Origin: Theropithecus gelada | Taxonomy: Eukaryota; Chordata; Mammalia; Primates; Cercopithecidae | Reading direction: 5' to 3' | DNA length: 64,000 nucleotides | Assembly (NCBI RefSeq): GCF_003255815.1 | Contig: NC_037673.1 | Location: forward strand, 144,282,111-144,346,110 | Shown here: positions 23,585 through 35,561 of the stretch, one piece after another | Numbering within the stretch: the stretch's first letter is position 1 | How the letters are laid out: each line of letters starts with the position of its first letter | Notes under the pieces: generated by a model | The model's database searches: none | Seen by the model: the letters and a program-made list of their open reading frames with translations, nothing else | What the model was told of the DNA's origin: nothing | Made by a program: the position numbers and the translations under genes

Positions 23585-23825
23585 ATAGAAATGGTTAGTA
23601 TTTACTGAATGTCTACCCTGTGGTAGATTAGTAGATGCTGTGCTATGTTCTTCACATGAAGTATTTTCTTTAATCCTCCCCACAGCCCTTTTAATTGAAT
23701 ACTCTTACTATATTCAACGCACAGATGAGAAAACTGAGACTCTGAGGTTAACTAATTTGTCCAGTCTCACGGTAAGTGAATGGTAAAGCTGGAATCAAAC
23801 TCAAGTCTGATGTCACTATGTGAAA
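23585..23825 (-). repeat. MIR SINE, antisense
   Basis: 'tttactgaatgtctaccctg', 'agatgagaaaactgagactc' and 'ctaatttgtccagtctcacg' give the antisense MIR core. Confidence 0.8.
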
Positions 23826-23999
23826 TCTTTACTGCTCTAGGATGCTTGTGAGAGGATTGGGCCTGGAAATCATATTTTATAAGGAGAAAACTGCGTGAAT
23901 GTGTGTATGTGTGTGTGTTGGGAACATTTAAAGTACTCTCTTCTAGCTACTTTAAAATATACAATACATTTTTGCTTACTATAGTCACCTTATGAAAAA

Positions 24000-24306
24000 G
24001 TGGTGGCTCATGCCCGTAATCCCAGCACTTTGGGAGGCTGAGGCAGGCAGATCACCTGAGGTCAGGAATTCAAGACCAGCCTGGCCAACATGGTGAAACC
24101 CTGTCTCTACTAAAAATACAAAAATTAACCAGGTGTTGTGGCCAGCGCCTGTAATTCCAGCTACTTGGGAGGCTGAGGCAGAAGAATTGCTTGAACTTGG
24201 GAGGCAAAGGTTGCAGTACGCCGAGATCGTGCCATTGTACTCCAGCCTGAGTAACAGAGCAAGACTCTGTCTCAAAAAAAAACCAAAAAACAAAAAACAA
24301 AAAAAG
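24000..24306 (+). mobile_element. Alu, slightly 5'-truncated
   Basis: Begins within the Alu 5' end at 'gtggtggctcatgcccgtaa', lacking the first few bases, and ends in a caaaaaa-rich tail at 24306. Diverged; probably AluS. Confidence 0.92.
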
Positions 24307-24379
24307 GGGTCAAACAACATTAAAACTTAAATCTTCAATCTAACCATATGTTTATATCCTTTACTGAGACTTTCTTCAA

Positions 24380-24833
24380 CTCCCTGCCCTCACAATTTTT
24401 CTCAGACTCTAGTCTGTAATTCTATGCTATGCCTCCAGAAGATCAACCTTTTTAGTTTTCACATATGAGTGAGAACACGTGATATTTGTCTTTTTGTGAC
24501 TGGCTTATTTCACTGAACATAGTGATCTCCAGTTCCATCCATTTTGCTGCAAATGACAGGATTTCATACTTTTAAAAATGCTGAATAATATTCTATTATG
24601 TATTTATTCCACATTTTTAAAATCCATTTGTCCATTGAGAGACACTGAGATTGATTTCATATCTTTGCTATTGTGACTAGTGCTGCAATAGACATAGGGG
24701 TGCATGTATCACTTTGATATACCGATTTCTTTTCCTTGGTATAATTATCCAATAGTGGGATTGGTGGATTATATAGTAGTTCTATGTTTGGTTTTTTGAG
24801 AAATCTCCATACCATTTTCCATAGTGGCTGTAC
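24380..24833 (-). repeat. L1 3' end
   Basis: Antisense L1 3'UTR and ORF2 end: 'cacatatgagtgagaac', 'tgctgcaaatgacaggattt', 'tttccatagtggctgtac'. At about 24833 the sequence jumps to the L1 endonuclease region. Similarity to the ORF2 text that should follow returns near 28675. Confidence 0.82.
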
Positions 24834-27800
24834 AGTTTGTGTCTTGAAATTTATTTTATCTGATGGAAGTATAGCTATTCTTGCTCTTTTTTGGTTTCCA
24901 CTGGCATGGAATATCATTTTTTCAGCCCTTTATTTTCAGTCTATGTGTGTATTTATAGGTTAAGTGTGTTTCTTGGAGGCAACAGGTTTTTTTTTTAATT
25001 CAGCCACTCTGTGTTTTGATTGGAGATTTAGTCGATTTACATTCCATATTATTGTTCATAAATAAGGATTTACTCCTGCCATTTTGTTATTTCTATTCTG
25101 ATTGTTTTGTGATCTTCTCTTCTTTATTTCTTTCCTTTCTGTCTTCCTTTTAGTGAAGATGATTTTTCTCTGAAGATATGATTTAGTTTCTTGCTTTTTA
25201 TTTTTCATGTATCCATTGTATGTATTTTGGTTTGAGGTTACCATGAGGCCGGCACATACTATCTTATAACCTATTATTTTAAGCTGATAACAACCCAACA
25301 CGATTTGCATAAACAAACAAACCAAATAACCTAATAAACACTCTACACCTTAACTTTATCCCCCACTTTTTAACTTTTTGTTGTCTCTATTTATATTGTA
25401 TTGTACTGTCTATGTCTTGAAAGGTTGTTGTAGTTATTATTTTTGATTGGTTCATTGTTTAGTCATTCTACTGAAGACAAGAGTAGTTTATACCCCGCAG
25501 TTGTAGTGTTAGGACATTCTGTGTTTTTCTGTATACTTACTATTACTAGTGAGTTTTGTGCCTGCAGATGATTTCTTATTGCTCATTAACATCCTTTTCT
25601 TTCTGATTGAAGTACTTCCTTTAGCATTTCTTGTAGGACAGATCTGGTGTTGAGGAAATCCCTCAGCTTTTGTTTGTTTGGGAAAGCCTTTATTTCTCCT
25701 TTGTGTTTGAAGGATAATTTCAGTGGATATACTATTCTAGGGTAAACTTTTTTTTTCCCTTCAGCAGCACCTTAAATTAATCATGCCACGCTTTCCTGTC
25801 CTGTAAAGTTTCCACTGAAAAATCTGCTGCCAAGTATATTAGTGCTCTATTGTATGCTATGTGTTTCTTTTCTCTTGCTGCTTTAGATGCTTTCTTTACC
25901 CTTGGGAGTTCAATTATTAAATGCCTTGAGGTAGTCTTCTTTGGTTAAATCTTCTCGTACTTGGATATTGATATCTTTCTCTAGCTTTGGGACATTCTCT
26001 GTTATTAACCCTATGAATAAACTGTCTACCTCTATCTCTTTCTCTGCCTCCTCTTTAAGACCAATAAGCCTTAGATTTGCCATTTTGCAGCTATTTTCTA
26101 GATCCTGTCGGCATGCTTCATTTTTTAAATTCTGTTTTCATTTTTCTCCTCTCTATATTTTAAATAGCCTGTCTTCAAACTCACTAACTATGTTGCTTGA
26201 TCAATTCTGCTATTAAGACTCGGATGCATTCCTCAGGATGCCAATGGCGGTTTTCAACTCCGGAACTTCTACTTGATTCTTTTTAGGTATTTCAATCTCT
26301 TTGCTAAATTTATCTGATATTCTGAATGTCTTCCCTGTGTTATATTGAATTTCTTTGCATTTCCTGAAAACAGCAATTTTGAATTCTCTGTCTGAAAGGT
26401 TACATATCTCTGTTCCTTCAGGACTGGTCCCTGGTGACTTACTTAGTTCATCTGGTAAGGTCATGTTTTCCTGAGCCATCTTGATGCCTGTAGATGTTCA
26501 TCTATGTCTGGTCATTGAAGAGTTAGGTATTTATTGTAGTTTTGCAGTCCAGGTTTACTTGTACTCATCCTTCTTGGGAAGGCTTTCCAGATATTTGAAA
26601 AGACTTGGGTGTTGTGATCTAAACTGAATCGCTTTAGTGGTGATCCCAAGTCCAGTAGCATTGTAATTCTTATGGACTCATAGAGATAACCTCCCTGATG
26701 GTCTTGGACAAGATCCAGAAGAATTCTCTGGATTGCCAGACAGAGACTCTTGTTCTTTTCCCTTACTTTCTTTCAAACAAATGGAGTCTGTCTCTGCTTT
26801 GAGCAACTTGGAGCTGGGGTTGGAGTGACACAAGAACCTCTGTGGCCATCACCCCTACAAGTGCATTGGATCAATCCTAAAGCTAGTACTGCACTGGGTA
26901 TCACCCAAGGCCTGCTGTAACCACTCTCTACCACCTATGTTCACTGAAAGCCCTGGGGCTCTACAATCAGCAGGTGGCAAAGCCAACCAGGCTTACATTC
27001 TTCTCTTCAGGGTGGCAAATTCCCCCAGGCCTCAGTTGGGTCCAGAAGTGCTGTCCAGGTGCCAGGGACTAGATTCATGACCATGGAAGTCCACCTGGTA
27101 TTGTATCGTACTGTGGCTGAGTTGGCACTAAAACCATTAGACACAGTTCTGCTCACTCTTCTCTTCCCTTTCCAGACAGCCACCGCCATCTCAGGCTCAT
27201 GGGGAATGCTGCCAGACTACTGCTGATGTTTCGCTAAGGCCTGAGGGCTCTTCAGTCAGCTTGTGGTGACTGCTGTCTGGCCTGGGACTCACCCTGCAGG
27301 GGTGCAGCCTCCCCTCTGGTACAAAGCAGGCCCAGAAATGCTGTCTAAGAGCTAAGTCCTAGAACCAGGGACTCCAAAAGCCCACTTGGTGCTCTACCCA
27401 CCGTGGCCAAGCTAGTACCTACGGTGCAAGGCAAAGTCCCCTTAACTTTTCCCCCTGTTTTTATCAAGCAGTGGGAGTCTCACCCCATAGCCACTACAGC
27501 TGGGAATGTACTGAGTCTTACCTGAAGCTAGCAAGTCTCAGAGTCTCACCCAAGTGCCTCAGTGTAGTACCTGGGTATTGCTGATTCTTATTCAGAGTTC
27601 AAGGGTTCCTCAGTTAGCAGGTGATGAATCCTGTCAGGACTGGGTCCTTCTCTTCAAGGGAGCAGGTTCCCTTCTAACCCAGGGTGTGTCTGGAAATGTC
27701 TGGGAGCTAGGGCCTGGAAAGGGGGCCTCACAGCTCTGACCATACTCTATCCTACTGTGACTGAGCTGGTATCCAAGATGCAAGACAAAGTCCTCCCCAC

Positions 27801-28480
27801 TGCTGCCTCTGCTCTCCTCAGGAGGAAGGAAAGGGTCTCTTTTGGAGCTGCAAGCTATTCGATTTGGGGTTACAGGAGGGTCAGCACTGCTTAAGTTGTC
27901 CTGGCTAGTGATTAGTAGGTTTTGTGCCCTCCAATCCCCAGTTCACTGTGGGCCCAGTTCAACCCTAGGACTCACCTAAGTGCTGCAGTTCTTGTGGCCT
28001 AGACTCTTTTTCAAATTTATTTGGTGCCCCAGAGCACTTTAACCCACAGTGGTGAGGCTTGTGGGAACTCAAGTTTGGACCACTGGGATCTGTGATTTCC
28101 CTCTGGCCAGGGCTGATTTAAATGCATCCTCTATGGGCCAGCATCAGCTAAGTCTGGTCTAGTTTTACTTTCTGCTATAACAAGGGCAGCGCTGAGTTTA
28201 AAGCCTCATAATTGCTGGCTCTCCATCTCCCCATGGAACAGAAATACTCTGTACCACACTGCTCCTGCCAGAGAGGTGGGGGAGGAGTGGTGTCAGTGAT
28301 TCAAGACTGTTTTTCCTACCTCTTCAGTGGTTCTTTCAGTGATATGAAGTTAAAACCAGGTATTGTGAGTGCTTACCTGACTGAAGGTTTTTTTTTTTGA
28401 GTGTAGAGACTTTTTACATTGGTTTCTTTGCAGGCGGGACAATTGGTGGAGCCTTCTATTCTGCCATATTGCTCCACCTC
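24834..28480 (-). repeat. L1 5' half: 5'UTR, ORF1, ORF2 start
   Basis: In element order (right to left): a 5' terminus at about 28480 (reverse complement of 'ctgccatattgctccacc'), a GC-richer 5'UTR of about 2 kb, a decayed ORF1 (about 26480 to 25600), an intergenic spacer, and the first part of the ORF2 endonuclease (to 24834). No 3'UTR follows. The layout fits a 3'-deleted L1 or a half-L1 (HAL1-type) element inside another L1. Confidence 0.72.
26213..26479 (-). pseudogene. L1 ORF1 remnant, N-terminal part
   Basis: An 88-codon open piece beginning MAQENMTLPDE shows the mammalian L1 ORF1p N-terminus: 'SDREFKIAVFRK' and 'FSKEIEIPKKNQVEVPEL', the start of the coiled-coil trimer domain. In L1 biology ORF1p is an RNA-binding trimer of the retrotransposition particle. 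Further pieces follow in broken frames, including the C-terminal 'EIKAFPNKQKLRDF'-like segment near 25650-25700. Stops and indels make it nonfunctional. Confidence 0.85.
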
Positions 28481-28674
28481 TCCATCTCTTTCTTGATGTG
28501 TTTCTTTCTCAAACATGTAACTCACTTATAGAGTTTTTTTTCTTTTCTGCTAATACTTTAGCATTAAATGTTAGAGATGGAATGAAACTTAAAAAACAAA
28601 ACAAAACAAAACAAACAAACACAAACTAACCAACTCTAGCCACACACCATGCAGACTTCTATATCACCCTTGCT

Positions 28675-30120
28675 CGTTTTGTTACTTCCAAACCAACAGT
28701 GTATGAAAGTTCCTTTTTCTTTACAACCTCACCAGCATCTATTGTTTTTTGTCTTTTTAATAATAGCCATTCTCACTGGGTAAGATGATATCTCATGGTG
28801 GTTTTGGTGTGTATTTCCCTGATGATTAATAATACTGGAATTTTTTAATGTGTCTTCTTTTGGAAAGCATCTTTTCATGTCCTTTGTACACTTTTCAATG
28901 GGGTTGCTTTTTGCTTGTAGATGTACTTAAGTTCCTCATAGATTCTGGATATTAGACCTTTGTTGGATGCATAGTTTGCAAAAGTTTTCTCTCATTCTGA
29001 AGGTTGTCTGTTTACTCTGTTGATACTTTCTTTTGCTGTGCAGAAGCTGGTTATTTCAATTAGGTCTCCACTGTCATTTTCTGTTTTTGTTGCATTTCCT
29101 TGTGAGGGCTTAGTCATAAATTCTTTGCTTAGACCAATGTCCAAAAAAGTGTTTCCTAGGTTTTCTTCTAGGATTTTTATTGCTTGAGGCATTATATTTA
29201 AGTCTAAAATCCATCTTCAGTTACTTTCTGTATATGGTGAAAAGCAGGGATCCAGTTTCATTCATCTGTATAGGGTTAGCCAGTTATCCTAGCACCATTT
29301 ATTAAATAGAATATTCTTTCCCAATTGTTTATTTTTGTCAACTTTGTCAAAGATCAGATGGTTTTAGATTTATGGCTTTATTTCTGTGCTATCTATTTTG
29401 CTCCATTGGTCTATTTTTGTACCAGTACCATACTATTTTGACTACTGTAGCCTTGTAGTATAGTTTGAAGTCAGGTAATGTGATGCCTCCAGTTTTATTC
29501 TTTTTGCTCAAGATTGCTGTGACTTTTTGTACTCTTTTTTGGCTTCATGTGAATTTTAGAATTGTTTTTTCTAGTTTGTGAAAAATGATGTTGGTAATTT
29601 AATAAGAATTGCATTGAATCTATAGATTGCTTTGGGCAGTATGGTCATTTTAACAACAATGACTCTTTCTTTCTTTTCTTTTCTTTTTTTTTTTTTAGAT
29701 GGAGTCTCGCTCTGTCACCCAAGCTGGAGTGCAATTGTGCGATCTTGGCTCACTGCAGCTCCTCCTCCCAGGTTCAAGTGGTTCACCTGCCTCAGCCTCC
29801 TGAGTAGCTAGGATTACAAGCATGCACCACCACTGCCAGCTAATTTTTTTTTTTTGTATTTTTAGTAGTAACGAGGTTTAGCCATATTGGCCAGGCTGGT
29901 CTTGAACTCCTGACCGCAAGTTATCTGCCTGCCTTGGCCTCCCAAAGTACTGGGATTACAGACGTGAGCCACCATGCCCAGCCAATGTTGATTCTTTTAA
30001 CTCATTAGCATAAAATATTTTTCCATTTGATTGTGTCATTTATGATTTCTTTCAACCATGTTTTATACTTCACCTTATAGAGGTCTTTCACCTCCTTGCT
30101 TATATGTATTTCTAAATATT
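28675..30120 (-). repeat. L1 ORF2 fragment, split by an Alu
   Basis: Antisense ORF2 text: 'aaaccaacagtgtatgaaag' near 28690, 'gttgtctgtttactctgttg' near 29003, 'ccattggtctatttttgtac' near 29403, and 'aagaattgcattgaatctat' near 29604. It continues after the Alu at 29984. It is likely the continuation of the L1 3' end at 24380-24833. The filler at 28481-28674, with an aaaac-rich run near 28590, is unassigned. Confidence 0.8.
29669..29983 (-). mobile_element. Alu (AluS-like)
   Basis: Antisense Alu with a T-rich tail at left, ending 'accatgcccagcc'. It inserted into the L1 ORF2 fragment at a position where L1 text continues on both sides. Confidence 0.92.
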
Positions 30121-30222
30121 GTATTTTATTTTTGTGAGTTGCCCATTTTTAAATTGACTTATTTTTTATTGAGTTGCAATAGTTCTTTATATATCTTTGA
30201 TAATAGACCATTATCAAATATA

Positions 30223-30852
30223 GCTGATTCTCATTATCTGTAGGTTTTATATTTGTGAATTTGCCTATTTGCTAAAATTATTTGTAATCCCCAAATCAGT
30301 GGTCATTTGAAGATATGCAAAGTAGTGAAAAATTTAGTTGCCAGAGGTGCACATTCTCATCTGAGACTGACTAAGGCATTGCTCTATCTTCTTGTTTCAG
30401 CTTTTGTACAGAGATTACCAGATTGACAGTGCAGTATACTGCAAAAACTTTAAGCTCTGGGGTCAGTGGCATGGGTTTGAGTCCCAACTCAAACCTGTTA
30501 ATGAGGCAGCATCAAGTAAGTTTGTTATCTCTTCTAAACCTTGTTTCCCCTTTTGTAAATTAAAGAAAATAAAACCTACCAAAATGAATTATTTTTAGGA
30601 TTTAAGATTATAACCTATGATATATATCCAAACATTAAATATGATGTAAACATATATACATTATATAAAATGTAAACATATGTAATGCAAATTTATATAT
30701 AATTGGGATATACATATATACACACACAAAGTGTATATAAATATGTGTATATTTCTCTAGGAACAATGTTGTAATATTTGCTAATTCAATGTTTACAGTG
30801 ACTTTTAGAACCTGAGTACTACAAATAACACAAATAAGAAGAATCCACTATG
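30223..30852. mobile_element. TA-flanked DNA transposon fossil (Tc1/mariner-like)
   Basis: The insert lies between L1M halves and is flanked by TA at 30221-30222 and 30853-30854. The left end 'gattctcattatctg' pairs imperfectly with the reverse complement of the right end 'gattcttcttatttg', giving terminal inverted repeats. The text 'gtgaatttgcctatttgcta' recalls a Tigger-type element, but I do not assign the family. It contains a MIR. Confidence 0.5.
30450..30605 (+). repeat. MIR SINE
   Basis: 'catgggtttgagtcccaact' and 'ccttgtttccccttttgtaa' in MIR order, inside the TA-flanked insert. AT-rich tatata/acaca sequence follows at 30620-30760. Confidence 0.65.
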
Positions 30853-31079
30853 TACAATTTGTAAACATTGTTTCCCATTTGGTAGGTGGTCAATCCACTT
30901 TCTTGATAGTGTCCTTTGACACAAAAGAGTTATTAATTTTGATGAAGTGCCATTTGTCTGTTCTTTCTTTCGTTGCTTGTGTCTCCAGTTCTAACTTTTA
31001 AGTCAAAGTGATTTTTAGTTCGGTCATAGGTGAAACAACTATGCTTACATGGGTAGGGTTCCATTCATTCATAAACGGC

Positions 31080-31200
31080 TGCATAAGCACTTAGAAGAGA
31101 AGGCTGATTGATTTGCAGAGAGTTATACAGCTAATAAAGAGCAGAGTTAAGAAGCAAACCCATGTCTGCTGTTGAAACCTATAATCTCAAGTGCTTTAAT
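31080..31200 (-). repeat. MIR-like fragment
   Basis: 'gagagttatacagctaataa' then 'agcaaacccatgtctgct' resemble the antisense MIR core. From 31210 to 31955 no feature is recognised. Confidence 0.45.
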
Positions 31201-32269
31201 TATGCAGAAAGGATAATTACGATGGGCTAAAGTTGGTGGTAAACTTTTTTTTTTTAAAAGTGTGGGTAGCATTTAGACCAAAGGAAGAAAGGAAGTGTTC
31301 TTTTCAGGGAACTGTTATTTGTAGAAGATGTGTTCAAATATAACAAATAAGTGCAAATAAGCATTGTCAAACCCTTGTTATCACTTCTAGTTATTTGTTG
31401 CAAGAATATTATCCCACTGAGATCTTAGATGTTATTAATAGAGGGCTAGGCTGTTGTGATCACTACTTACGGACACAAGAGGGTGCTAAAAGATCTCTGT
31501 TCTCCTAATTCTTTATGTCTGGGTATAGAAAATCTGTTCCCTCTCCTTAATGCTATTTCTCTTTGTGAAAATAAACTTAGATTTAAAAGGTCAGAAAGAC
31601 ATTAATAGAGATAAATGAAAATACAGCCTAATATACAAATATTTAGATTTTAAGAATACAGAAATTTATCAGAGTTCTTAAAGATTTGGTACTATTTTAC
31701 ATGAAAGTAGTAAAACGTCAGGTCTAGAGAGAACATTTGAGATTACTTTTTTTCCCCTTCCTGCTCTCTTCCTTCCTTCCCTCTCTCTTCTTCTTTCCTT
31801 CCATTTTGTTAAGCAATATTTCTCATCTGGCAAACAAAACAAAATATAAGTACAACTATTCTTCATGAAATGAAGATAGGACACTGAAGCCCAATCTCTG
31901 ACCTTATTTCACCACCATGGCTGGCCTGGTGATATGTCTAGGTAGCCTCAGGGTGTCACATAAAAGAGTTTAAAGTGTAATTGCCGATGGCCAGGTGGTT
32001 GGGCAACTATGCACTCAGATTGAATCCTGCCCCTGACTGTTTTCACATAATTTGTGAGCCAAAGTAGTTTTTACATATTTAAGTGGTTGGGAAAAAAATG
32101 ACAAAAGAATATCTCATGATGTAAAAATGATGTAAAATTCAAATTTCAATGCCTATATACAAAGTTTTATTGGAACACAGCAATGTTCATCATGTAAGCA
32201 TTGCCCATGGCTGTTTTCATGCTATAGTTGCAGAGCTGAGTGGTTGCAACAGACATCATGTCTCAGCTT

Positions 32270-33744
32270 CTTTAATAGACATAAAATTATATGAAGTAAA
32301 AATTAAAATACAATATCGTTAGATTTGCAACATATATTATGTAGCATATTTGTAACATGCATGATGTTATGTAATGTAATATATATATACACATACATAC
32401 AACAATAAGTACAATAGCTATGGAAAAGCAAGGTTTCTATATCTCATTTCAATTATGGTAGTATAAATTTAAAGTAGACTGTGATAATTAAAATATATAT
32501 AGTAAACTCTAGAACAGCCGTTAACAAAACAAAACCATTAAAAATAGAATAACTTAAAGGAATTAAAATGTTACATTAGAAAATATTCTCTCAATGCAAA
32601 GAAAAAAAGCAGTAAAGGAGAAATAGAGGAACAAAAAGACATAAAACATACAGAAATAAACAAGCTAAATGGTGCTAGATGCAAATCCAATCATATCAAT
32701 AATAATGTTAAATTTGAACTGACTAATAGTTCAGTCCAAAATTGTCAAACTCAAATAAAAAACAAGATGTAATTATGTGCTGTCTGTTGGAGACTTTGTT
32801 TTGGTTTTCTGTTTAGGTTTTTTTTTAATTGACAAATAATTATATATATATTATGTGGTACAATGTTACGTTATGTTACATGTGTACTTTGTGCAATGAT
32901 TAAATCAGGCCAATTAACAAGTTTATCACCTCACATACTTATCATTTATTGCGAGAACATTTGAAATCTATTTTTTTAAAGAAATTTTGAAATATACAAT
33001 TATTATTAACTATAGTCACTATGCTATGCAACAGATCACTAGAACCATTCCCCTTAACCAACTAAAACTTTGTACCCTTTGACTCACATATCCAGTTTTC
33101 CCATCCACCCTCCAATCTCTGCTCCCTCCCAGGCTCTGGTAACCACCATTTTACTCTCTACTTCTGTGAGTTTGACTTTCATAGAGTCCACATGTATGTG
33201 ATATCATGTAGTCTTTGTCTTTCTGAGCCTGGCTTATTTCACTTGGATAACATCCTCCAGGTTTATCCCTGTTGTCACAATAGCAGCATTTTCTTCATTT
33301 ATAAGACTGAATAATATTCCATTATGCATACACCACATTCTCTTTACCCATTCATCCATCAATGGACATTTAGGTTGCTTCCATGTCTTAACTATTGTGA
33401 ATAAACTATGAGAGTGCAGATAATCTTGATGAGATCCTGATTTCAATCCCTTTAGGTCTAAACCTAGAAGTGGGCTTGCTGGATAATACGGCAATTTTCT
33501 TTTCTTTTTTTTTTTCCTTTTTGAGAAACTTTCACACTGTTTTCCAGAATGACTATATTAATTTATATCCCCACCAACCATGTATAAGGGGTCCTTATAA
33601 GAGATACTATTGTAGATTCAAGGATACAAATTGGTTGAAAGTAAAAGGATAGAAAAATATATGTTATGCAAATGGCAACCATAAGAAAGCTGAAATGGCT
33701 GTACTAACATCAGACAAAATAATATTTACAAGAGAAAGAATATG
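32270..33744 (+). repeat. L1 fragment, sense, itself interrupted
   Basis: Spacer plus ORF2 endonuclease start: 'aaaacaagatgtaattatgt' near 32760, then 'gattcaaggatacaaattgg' and 'tatgcaaatggcaaccataa' after 33600. It ends near the 'atcagacaaaataatattta' segment of the endonuclease, without a 3'UTR. It inserted into a hAT element and was later split by an antisense L1. Confidence 0.7.
32801..33598 (-). repeat. L1 3' end inserted in L1
   Basis: T-rich start at 32819, then antisense L1 3'UTR ('ttgacaaataattatatata', 'gctctggtaaccaccatttt') and the ORF2 end ('aatggacatttaggttgctt'). Endonuclease text of a sense L1 continues on both sides. Confidence 0.85.
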
Positions 33745-34034
33745 GCCAGTAAAGCCTAACGTATTTACTATCTGGCCCTTTATAGAAAAAGTTTGCCACT
33801 CCATGCTCTAGGTGCTTATGATGACTCAATGGGATAAAATGAAATAGATTAGACTCATTATTATATTTTAAAATTCAAATTATTTTAAAAGTTTTACTTG
33901 TGGTGTGTTTTATACTATACATGTTAGAGTAGCTTATGTATATAATTTTTGGGTAAGTAAAAAATACATATTTTTGGTGTTCATGTGCAGAAATATTTTC
34001 CTTATTGCAGTGAGTAAACAAACACCTTAAGAAA

Positions 34035-34195
34035 CTACTCTAGAGGGTTGTGGGATAAAAAACTACATATTAGGTACAACATATACTACTCAGAGGAGGA
34101 GTGCACTAAAATCTCAAGATTTGCCACTATGTAATTCATCCACATACCCAAAAGCCACTTGTACCTCAAAAGCTATAAACATAAAAAAAGTATTT
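34035..34195 (+). repeat. L1 3'-terminal fragment, sense
   Basis: 'gttgtgggataaaaaactac', 'aggagtgcactaaaatctc' and 'ccacttgtacctcaaaagc' then an A-rich end are the last bases of a primate L1 3'UTR. Strongly 5'-truncated. Confidence 0.72.
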
Positions 34196-34331
34196 AAAAA
34201 ACCTCACTCTGTCCTAATCCTATTGTTTTACAAGTGGGAAAAATAAAATCAAAAGAGGTAAAACCATTATTCAAGGACCCAAAGTGATTTTTTTTGCAGA
34301 ATCAGCTACAGGCTCCTGCTCTTTGTACTAT

Positions 34332-34400
34332 ACTTTTTTTTTTTCAAACTTTTAATTTTAATGGGTACATAGTAGGTATACCGTCATTTTGCAGACTTGC
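34332..34400 (-). repeat. Short L1 3'UTR piece
   Basis: A T run followed by 'ttaatgggtacatagtaggt' is the antisense L1 3' end. Confidence 0.6.
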
Positions 34401-34794
34401 CCACCCCATCCCCTGCTGCCTTACAGTCTGGGGTTTCTGACATAAGGAGCACTTGTGGTAACTTCAGATTCTCACTATTGCTGGACCAATTACTACATAA
34501 CACATTCAAAACCTTTTTCCTAGTCGTTGTATAAATCTTGGTATGCTATGGCATTAGAAGTGCTTTTTGCTCTAGAGAGAGGTTGAAGAATATCCTCAAT
34601 TGATCCCAAACACCTTCTCTGAGGTTGGAAATATCTCATAGAAAGACGCAGTAGAAGCCTGTACACATTCTGCACGGTACAGTCAGATTTCAATTTGGAA
34701 GTGTGGTGCCAGGAACAATGATATTGGGAGAGTGTCTGTTGTTAACTTTAGATCTCCCTAATTGGAATGATGAAGCTTACTTGAGAAGGACACA

Positions 34795-34870
34795 CAATGT
34801 TGAGGGAAGAGGTTGGTGGGGTCCAACACGCCAAGGGCTCAGCATACCTGGAGGAACCAGGCAGACGGAG
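34795..34870 (+). repeat. 76-bp dispersed direct repeat, copy 1
   Basis: This block from 'caatgttgagggaagaggtt' to 'gaaccaggcagacggag' recurs 767 bp downstream with two substitutions and no gap. I recognise no repeat family. It is followed by a local echo of 'gaggaaccagg'. Confidence 0.95.
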
Positions 34871-35162
34871 GAACCAGGTCAAGAGGGACACACAAAAACT
34901 TGCGCACTTCCAGAAGAAGGTCCAGGAAGATGAAAAGATGGAGAACATTATGTCTATGAAGAACAGTAGAGGAGTTAGATGGTATTTAGCTTATAGATGT
35001 CTCAAGTGCCAAAATAATTCTTTTCAAATATCCAAATGACTATCTTGAGAAAGAAGGGACAAAGCTGCTCCATAGGCCCAGACTAGGACCTTTGAGTAGA
35101 ATTTGCAGTGATTTAGAGTTGGGCATGCTAGTCAGAGAGGTCTAATGATGGACTGGTTGTCA

Positions 35163-35200
35163 TATCAGAGAGACCACATCAGAGAGACCACATCAGAGAT
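35163..35200. repeat. Short tandem repeat, 16-bp unit
   Basis: The unit 'catcagagagaccaca' is present about 2.4 times in a row. Confidence 0.85.
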
Positions 35201-35561
35201 ACGTGGATGTGATTCCTGCCTTCATCTCTTATTGCCTGTATGGCCCTGGGATTATGAACAGTAATCGTGTTTTGCAATATTGTTTGTGTGGTTCCTTTCT
35301 TACTCTTCCACACATCCTTGTACCTCATGCTCCCACCTCTAGCTTATATTGCCAGGATTTTGAAACTCAAGACTGGGAGACTAGTTTGAGAAAAATAGTT
35401 CTTATACCCAAAGTTTGGCTTTTAGAGTCAAAGGCCAGAACATCTAGAATAAAGTAGAACATAAAACATATGCTAAAATAACAGATTGGAAAATACACTA
35501 TGCTGTCTCTTGAGACCAAATAAAAATTACAAGGGCTAAAGGTGAAGATACGGAGGAAAGG

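Larger units (their letters stand above)
30125..31020 (-). repeat. Old L1M fragment interrupted by a DNA transposon
   Basis: Antisense L1 text at 30140-30222 ('attgagttgcaatagttctt') resumes at 30855-31020 ('cttgatagtgtcctttgac', 'attttgatgaagtgccattt'). A TA-flanked insert separates the two. Confidence 0.65.
31960..33805 (-). mobile_element. hAT-type DNA transposon split by L1
   Basis: The left part (to about 32268) contains 'ttttattggaacacagcaat' and 'gcagagctgagtggttgcaa'. The right part (33745-33805) contains 'aaagcctaacgtatttacta' and 'agaaaaagtttgccactcc'. These are consecutive segments of one common mammalian nonautonomous hAT-Charlie element. About 1.48 kb of L1 DNA separates them. 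Confidence 0.7.

Noticed and set aside
26213..26479. 88-codon frame considered as a host gene
   Set aside because: The sequence is the L1 ORF1p N-terminus, and neighbouring L1 5'UTR and ORF2 text confirm it.
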